10,511 bases of DNA from Verrucomicrobiales bacterium (lineage in GTDB: Bacteria; Verrucomicrobiota; Verrucomicrobiia; Verrucomicrobiales; Verrucomicrobiaceae), in contig DNXB01000253.1 of the NCBI GenBank assembly GCA_003506995.1, forward strand, positions 1 through 10,511. Reading direction: 5' to 3'. The translations under genes and the position numbers were made by a program. Positions 6,594-10,511 of this stretch are shown one piece after another. The notes under the pieces are model-generated. The model ran no database searches. It worked only from the letters and a program-made list of their open reading frames with translations, and was not told where the DNA came from. How positions within the stretch are numbered: position 1 is the first letter of the stretch; the number at the start of each line of letters is the position of its first letter.

Positions 6594-6644
6594 GCCGAGG
6601 CCCTCACGAAAAAGAACGGAAACAGGCTCCCCTCAGGCCTCGGC
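6594..6644. repeat. 9-bp inverted repeat in the cupin/kinase convergent spacer
   Basis: GCCGAGGCC (6594-6602) and GGCCTCGGC (6636-6644) are perfect reverse complements separated by 33 nt. They lie in the 152-bp spacer between the convergent cupin and kinase genes. The long loop and lack of a T-tract make it a poor intrinsic terminator. Apart from a small CGCTCG-C-CGAGCG palindrome near 6580-6592, I see nothing else in this spacer. Confidence 0.4.
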
Positions 6645-6659
6645 GCAGATCGCAGCCTG

Positions 6660-9203
6660 CTATTTCTTCGCCGCCTGCTGCGCGTCGTATTCGGCCCAGA
6701 ATTCGGCGACGGGGCGGAGGGGACCCGGCACGCCCAATATCCCGATGTGGATCACTCTTAGAGTCGGGTGCTGGCGCAGGACGGCGAGATCTTCCATCTT
6801 TCCGGTCACATGCAGCACGTCGAGCTTGGGCAGATCCAGAAGCGGGCTGAAATCGGTAATGGGGTTTCCGCCGATGGATAACTCCGTGATTGGCATCCCT
6901 CGAAGAGGCCTGAGGTCGCTGATGCCGTTGGCGTGCATGGACAGCATAGTCAGTGGCTGGCCGCGCAGGGGCGACAAATCGGAAATGCGATTGCCTGTGG
7001 CCAACATAGTCTCGAGAGCCGCGCCTCTGAGGGCTTCCAGGCTGCTGACTTGACCCACGGAGCACCAAACGACTTTCAAGGGCGCTCCAGCCAGAAACGA
7101 GAGGTCTCCGAGCTTGTCCCCAGGGAAACCGCGAAAACTTTGCAAGGGAGCGCCGCGCAGGGCGCTGAAATCCTGAATGGGGACTGAGCCGGACGAGGTG
7201 AAGTCACGCAACGGCATCCCGGCCAACGCAGAGATGTCCGCGACCCCGGTTTTCTCGAGGTTGATCATGCTCAGCTTCATGCCCCTGAGCGGGGAAAGGT
7301 CGGTGACCTTGGTTCCGCCAAGATTGAGGCGCTCCAGCGGAAGGCCGCGCAGCGGTTCGAGGTTATCGACCGGCAGGCTTTGAAGGTTGAGTTCGATCAA
7401 ATTTTCCGCCGTCACTTTGCACGTGAACTTGGCTTTCTCTCCCAGCCACTGGGCGACGCGCTTGTGGACGAGCTGGCGCCTGGCCTCCGCGCCCAGCTGG
7501 AGCTTGGCTGAAAGTGCCACCAGCGGGCCGGAGGCGCCAACATGCTGGAGATAAGTGGTGAGGCCAGCCATGCGTTCGGGCGTCCAGCGCTTCGCTTCGT
7601 CCATGGCGGACAGTTCTTCGAGTTTCGGTAGAATGGCAGCCAGCTTCGTGGATGAGGGGTCGTGCTTCTGAGCGAGGCGCACTGCGTCGGCGGCTTCGCT
7701 CCATTTTTCCATGCCGATGAGCACCCAGACCCGCTGCCATCTGGCGCGAACCAGCGCGGGGTCGAGCTCGATCACGGCGTCGAGGTCGCGCAAAGCGGCG
7801 GTGAATTGCTGCCTGTCGGCCTTGCTTCCGGCGAGTTCCAGCAGCGACGGGGCGCTGGCTTTCAAATCGGTGAGAGCGCGAGTGGCGCGCCGGCCCTCGA
7901 TGACGGTTTGGGTGCCGAGCGTGCTGCCGACGAGCAGGACCATGGCGGCACCGATGGAGGCGGCCTTGTTGCGCTTGATGGCGAGGCTCGTGCGTTTGAA
8001 CCAGCCCGCCTTTTCCGCGCTGGTGGCAAAGCCGCCTTGATACTTCTCAATGTCCGCGCTGAACGCGGTAACGTTTTGATAGCGCTTTGTCTTGTCCAGC
8101 GTGAGCGCCTTCATGGCCACTGCTGACAATGCGGACGGAACTTTCCCGCCGGGCACGTGCGGCAGCGGCGTGATCTTTTTGGCCTCGAGCACTTCGCTTT
8201 TCGCCATCGGTTTGCCGTTTGCCCCTGTGGAGCTGAACGCCGTCGGAGCGGTGATGTGCGCGCTGATGACTTTATCCAGCACCTCCCACACATCTTTCCC
8301 CTCCACGGGTGGACGCAGTGTGAGGATGCAATAGAGGATGCCGCCGAGGGAGAAGATGTCCGAACGTGCGTCCATCTCGTTCACTTTGCCCATGGCCTGC
8401 TCGGGAGACATGTAGTTCGGCGTGCCCATCACTGCGCCGTCCATGGTGGCGGTGAAGGAACTGGTGCCGGACATCGAAGGCGGCTGGCGTGGTCCGATGC
8501 TGGGCGTCTCGACTTCCCCCAGCACCTTTGAGATGCCCCAGTCCATGACGAGCACCTCGCCGAACTCGCCGACCATGATATTCTCCGGCTTGAGATCGCG
8601 GTGGATGATCTGCTGCGCATGGGCAAAGGCCAGCGCGTCGCACACTTTGCGGAAGATGGTGAGCAGGCGGTCGAGGGTGAACTCACGCAGGTCTTCGGGA
8701 TGCCCGCGCCGCAGTTCATCCAGGATGTGCTGGAGCGTGCGGCCCTTCACCAGCTTCATCGTGTAGAACAGCTCGCCTTCGGCATCGAGCCCGAGATCAT
8801 AGACGGGCACGATGTTGGGATGCGCCAGCCGTGCCAGCACGGCGGCCTCCTGAATGAAGCGCTGCTTTTGCTCCTCGCTGCATCCGGCCTCCGAAAGCAT
8901 GACCTTGACCGCGATGGTGCGGCCGAGCTTGCAGTCGCTGGCTTCGAGAATCGCGCCCATACCGCCTTTGGCGATGCGGCGGCCGAAGATGAAGGGCACC
9001 GGCGCGGCAGGATTCGCACCCATGGGTGATGCGGCCTCGCGTGCGATCTGCGTCCGCGATGCCGCAGGTTTGGCGACGACGAGTGTTTGCAGATCCTCCG
9101 GCACTGTAGAAGGCACAGGCTGGGTGACGCGTATGGTCGCCATGCCAGCATCATCATTGGATTGCGAAATGACCGTGTCGTCGGAATGTTTGGGATCGCT
9201 CAT
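6660..9203 (-). CDS. Membrane Ser/Thr protein kinase with C-terminal leucine-rich repeats
   Basis: This 847-residue Hanks-type (PknB-like) kinase begins with about 70 Ser/Thr/Pro-rich residues. The kinase domain (about 72-390) has the Gly loop GRRIAKGGMG (74-83), Lys100 in AVKVM, Glu119 in helix C, HRDLKPEN (201-208) with catalytic Asp203, DWG (221-223) instead of DFG, and GTPNYMSPEQ (260-269) as the APE region. All catalytic residues are present, so it should be active. The activation segment is long and rich in Ser/Thr/Pro (227-257), offering autophosphorylation sites. One membrane helix lies at about 414-434. Beyond it come a TPR-like helical region (about 455-535) and about ten leucine-rich repeats of 20-23 residues (about 602-820), such as LERLNLGGTKVTDLSPLRGM. 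The repeats should face the periplasm and may sense a ligand or partner. ATG at 9201-9203 is used, with a weak GAG upstream. No cognate phosphatase is adjacent. Confidence 0.93.
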   Translation of the reverse strand: MSDPKHSDDTVISQSNDDAGMATIRVTQPVPSTVPEDLQTLVVAKPAASRTQIAREAASPMGANPAAPVPFIFGRRIAKGGMGAILEASDCKLGRTIAVKVMLSEAGCSEEQKQRFIQEAAVLARLAHPNIVPVYDLGLDAEGELFYTMKLVKGRTLQHILDELRRGHPEDLREFTLDRLLTIFRKVCDALAFAHAQQIIHRDLKPENIMVGEFGEVLVMDWGISKVLGEVETPSIGPRQPPSMSGTSSFTATMDGAVMGTPNYMSPEQAMGKVNEMDARSDIFSLGGILYCILTLRPPVEGKDVWEVLDKVISAHITAPTAFSSTGANGKPMAKSEVLEAKKITPLPHVPGGKVPSALSAVAMKALTLDKTKRYQNVTAFSADIEKYQGGFATSAEKAGWFKRTSLAIKRNKAASIGAAMVLLVGSTLGTQTVIEGRRATRALTDLKASAPSLLELAGSKADRQQFTAALRDLDAVIELDPALVRARWQRVWVLIGMEKWSEAADAVRLAQKHDPSSTKLAAILPKLEELSAMDEAKRWTPERMAGLTTYLQHVGASGPLVALSAKLQLGAEARRQLVHKRVAQWLGEKAKFTCKVTAENLIELNLQSLPVDNLEPLRGLPLERLNLGGTKVTDLSPLRGMKLSMINLEKTGVADISALAGMPLRDFTSSGSVPIQDFSALRGAPLQSFRGFPGDKLGDLSFLAGAPLKVVWCSVGQVSSLEALRGAALETMLATGNRISDLSPLRGQPLTMLSMHANGISDLRPLRGMPITELSIGGNPITDFSPLLDLPKLDVLHVTGKMEDLAVLRQHPTLRVIHIGILGVPGPLRPVAEFWAEYDAQQAAKK

Positions 9204-9350
9204 CTGTACTCAAGCAGGCATGATTGGCGAGGATGCTGGGACTTGGGATAACTCGTCGCAACGTTTCTTCTCGCTGTCTGCTCCCTGGCCGTGCTCCGCT
9301 CTCGAATGACGAGGAGTTTGCTTAGCTTCTAACGAAACGGGCAGGAAACT

Positions 9351-9371
9351 GACAAGCAGGAATCGCTTGTC
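9351..9371. repeat. Small hairpin downstream of the tandem-HTH gene
   Basis: GACAAGC (9351-9357) and GCTTGTC (9365-9371) form a perfect 7-bp stem with a 7-nt loop. It lies about 20 bases past the stop of the minus-strand HTH gene, so it could be that gene's terminator. On the minus strand the following bases are AGTTTCC, not a proper T-tract. The rest of the 9204-9392 spacer, which should contain the kinase promoter, shows nothing I can assign. Confidence 0.4.
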
Positions 9372-9392
9372 CTGCATGTCTGGGAGCGAATC

Positions 9393-9842
9393 TCATCGAG
9401 ATGGATGCACGGCAAGGGTTTGTATTTTCTCAAGCATGGGGGCAGGGGGCTCGGCTTGGCCGTGTTCCCATTGTCGGACGAGTTCTGCGATGATCTTGAT
9501 TTTGCGACCAAGCGCATACTGACTCAGGCCGTTCACGCGCCTCGCTTTGAGAACCCACTCGGCGGGGGTATTGATGGCCAAGGGGTATGTGCCAAAAAAG
9601 CGCACCAACCGCGGCCAAAAACCGACAATGGGAGTGACCTCATCGCGTTCCCAGCGCTCGTATTGCTCGCGAATGGTGCCCAACTCCTTGGCGGCTTGGG
9701 CTTGGGTGAGGTTCAGGAGCAAACGTTTGGAGTGAAGATGTTGCCCGAGACTTTCGGGATTGAGATTGAAGCCTTTACGTATGAGATTTTTGAACCGCAG
9801 CGACGTTTTGCTCGCCCGAATCGTAAAAAAGCAAAATGGCAA
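9393..9842 (-). CDS. Tandem helix-turn-helix (XRE-type) regulator
   Basis: The 149-residue protein is almost entirely two XRE/Cro-like HTH domains. HTH1 spans about 32-83 (SLGQHLHSKRLLLNLTQAQA, then YERWERDEVTP, then LVRFFG). HTH2 spans about 93-143 (TPAEWVLKARRVNGLSQYAL, then VRQWEHGQAEPP). Both keep the 'R...GL(S/T)Q..lA...' and 'WE.g...P' signature of a known family of two-HTH proteins often found in accessory regions. There is no effector domain. The only reasonable start is TTG at 9840-9842; an in-frame TAG lies four codons upstream and there is no ATG or GTG before HTH1. The first 25 residues (PFCFFTIRASK...) are unlike the conserved part. The start codon lies inside an inverted repeat (9838-9864), suggesting autoregulation. 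A frameshifted or truncated N-terminus cannot be excluded. Confidence 0.78.
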   Translation of the reverse strand: MPFCFFTIRASKTSLRFKNLIRKGFNLNPESLGQHLHSKRLLLNLTQAQAAKELGTIREQYERWERDEVTPIVGFWPRLVRFFGTYPLAINTPAEWVLKARRVNGLSQYALGRKIKIIAELVRQWEHGQAEPPAPMLEKIQTLAVHPSR

Positions 9843-9864
9843 AATAGGACGATACTATTTTGCC
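9831..9864. promoter_or_regulatory. Operator-like palindrome at the start of the HTH gene
   Basis: GGCAAAATAG (9838-9847) and CTATTTTGCC (9855-9864) are perfect reverse complements around the spacer GACGATA. A third half-site, GCAAAAT at 9831-9837, directly repeats the one at 9839-9845. The symmetry and half-site size suit binding of an XRE-type dimer, probably the product of the adjacent gene. The element covers that gene's TTG start (9840-9842). In RNA the same sequence would fold into a 10-bp hairpin sequestering the start codon. Confidence 0.55.
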
Positions 9865-9877
9865 TGAGTAGAGGCTT

Positions 9878-9986
9878 ACACGAGCAGAAATTGCGTCGTG
9901 TGAGGCGTGATAGAACAGAAGGGCGGTAGTGCTCGATATCGTGAAACAGTCGGCAAAGACCCTCAAGAGCCAACAGGCTCTTTTGT
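9878..9986 (+). ncRNA. Possible small non-coding RNA ending at an intrinsic terminator
   Basis: The plus strand between the HTH gene and the terminator holds a hairpin ACACGAGCA-GAAAT-TGC(g)TCGTGT (9878-9901, 9-bp stem with one bulge), about 60 nt of less structured sequence, then a rho-independent terminator. No plausible plus-strand gene precedes the terminator: the open frame here is antisense to the HTH gene. A short transcript starting near 9860-9875 would explain the terminator. The 5' end and promoter cannot be fixed from sequence, and I recognise no known RNA family. It could instead be a leader for the gene at 10091. Confidence 0.25.
9965..9986 (+). terminator. Rho-independent terminator
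   Basis: AAGAGCC (9965-9971), loop AACA, GGCTCTT (9976-9982) form a perfect 7-bp stem. On the plus strand it is followed by TTGTT, so the T-run is TTTTGTT counting the stem end. On the minus strand the flank is GAGGG, so it works only for plus-strand transcription. There is no evident protein gene upstream of it in that direction. Confidence 0.65.
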
Positions 9987-10010
9987 TATGATATTTATAA
10001 TAAATACAAA
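9983..10010 (+). promoter_or_regulatory. AT-rich promoter zone for the membrane sensor gene
   Basis: Just after the terminator the sequence becomes strongly AT-rich (about 9981-10015). TTGTTA (9983-9988) and TACAAA (10005-10010) are spaced 16 bp and match four of six consensus bases each. A perfect TATAAT also occurs at 9996-10001, though without a matching -35 at 17 bp. Either would give a 5' leader of roughly 70-85 nt before the ATG at 10091. Confidence 0.35.
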
Positions 10011-10090
10011 TTTTGTGTGGTTTTTGCCTTTCATTCGTGTCAAAGTACCTGATCTCAAATCACTTGGATACTTCGCAAGACCGCAGCCAA

Positions 10091-10511
10091 ATGACCAATC
10101 ACACCACGATTTCGACAGCCGAGGAGGCGCGAACCGCGAGGCTTTATCGCCGGTCGCAGCGGCGCAATCACATCGAAACAGATCGTTTGTTCGCCAAACT
10201 GATGATTTTGCAATGGATTGGTGGGATCGTCATCGCCATCTGGGTTTCTCCGAAGGTCTGGGATGATGCACTGGACCAAAAACAGCTCTGGCACGTCTGG
10301 ACGGCAATGTTTTTGGGCGGGGTGGTCAGCCTAGTTCCGGTGCTGCTGGCGTGGCGGCATCCGGGGCGCGCCGTCACCCGGCATGTCATCGCGGTGTCGC
10401 AAATTTTGACCTCGGCGCTGCTGATCCATCTGACGGGGGGGCGGCTGGAGACGCATTTCCATATTTTTGGCTCCCTGACGTTCCTGGCCTTCTATCGTGA
10501 CTGGCGGGTGC
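10091..10511 (+). CDS. N-terminal part of a multi-pass membrane sensor, probably a sensor histidine kinase (cut by the window)
   Basis: An open frame starts at ATG 10091 and runs off the right edge after 140 codons. After a polar N-terminus rich in Arg, hydrophobic segments lie at about 36-52, 71-88 and 98-115, with a fourth starting near 124. The block LTGGRLETHFHIFGS (114-128) followed by LAFYRDW (132-138) is one I know from the membrane sensor region of hybrid and sensor histidine kinases and related signalling proteins in Verrucomicrobia, Planctomycetes and Proteobacteria. The paired His (122 and 124) and the His at 113 could bind a metal or cofactor. The output domain lies beyond the window, so kinase, cyclase or diguanylate cyclase remain possible. 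No Shine-Dalgarno is visible; a TTG nine codons upstream is an alternative start. Confidence 0.8.
   Translation, partial: MTNHTTISTAEEARTARLYRRSQRRNHIETDRLFAKLMILQWIGGIVIAIWVSPKVWDDALDQKQLWHVWTAMFLGGVVSLVPVLLAWRHPGRAVTRHVIAVSQILTSALLIHLTGGRLETHFHIFGSLTFLAFYRDWRV

Noticed and set aside
9405..9929. A 174-codon plus-strand open frame opposite the HTH gene
   Set aside because: The minus strand encodes two clear HTH domains, while this product shows none. It also does not explain the terminator at 9965 as a natural gene end.
9920..9990. Possible tRNA, tmRNA or cyclic di-GMP riboswitch before the terminator
   Set aside because: No T-arm sequence, CCA end or acceptor pairing was found, and the GGCAAAGACC stretch does not sit in a recognisable GEMM fold.

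Overview
The window looks like chromosome of a GC-rich Gram-negative bacterium, most probably a member of the Verrucomicrobiota close to Prosthecobacter or Verrucomicrobium. That placement is an inference from gene content. It rests on a Ser/Thr kinase with a DWG (not DFG) motif fused to leucine-rich repeats of the 'DLSPLRGMPL' type, a membrane-anchored alpha/alpha-toroid ('prenyltransferase/squalene oxidase repeat') protein with a Pro/Gly/Tyr-rich N-terminus, a sensor N-terminus with the GGRLETHFHIFGS motif, and genes that mostly lack a clear Shine-Dalgarno sequence. No rRNA, tRNA, CRISPR array, insertion sequence or phage gene was found.

Layout. 1-116 (+) is the tail of an unidentified protein. 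It is separated by a very strong 76-nt inverted repeat (123-198) from a convergent small VF530/DUF2132 DNA-binding protein gene (-, ends at 197). A 651-1532 (+) single-pass membrane protein of unknown function follows, then 1613-3748 (+), a 711-residue protein made of a 4 x 17-residue PGYPQGYP-type repeat, a TonB-like transmembrane anchor and an extracytoplasmic toroid domain. A GC-rich hairpin lies where this gene converges with the next block.

3767-6126 (-) reads as a three-gene operon in the order SDR oxidoreductase, zinc-ribbon/TPM-domain protein, Tat-exported DUF1460 (amidase-like, NlpC/P60-type) protein. A small cupin gene (6157-6507, +) diverges from it across only 30 bp. A large membrane Ser/Thr kinase with C-terminal leucine-rich repeats (6660-9203, -) comes next.

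The right end (9393-10511) differs in feel, with lower GC and longer spacers. It holds a protein made almost only of two tandem helix-turn-helix domains (9393-9842, -) whose sole plausible start, a TTG, sits inside a perfect 10-bp inverted repeat. Then come a rho-independent terminator (9965-9986) that closes an apparently non-coding plus-strand transcript, an AT-rich promoter zone, and the first 140 codons of a multi-pass membrane sensor (10091 to the window end), probably the N-terminus of a sensor histidine kinase.

The themes are cell envelope (toroid protein, DUF1460 peptidase, TPM protein) and signalling/regulation (LRR kinase, tandem-HTH regulator, membrane sensor). I see no complete defence system or biosynthetic cluster. 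The most interesting items are the regulator with its operator-like hairpin, the putative small RNA beside it, and the TonB-anchor/toroid fusion.
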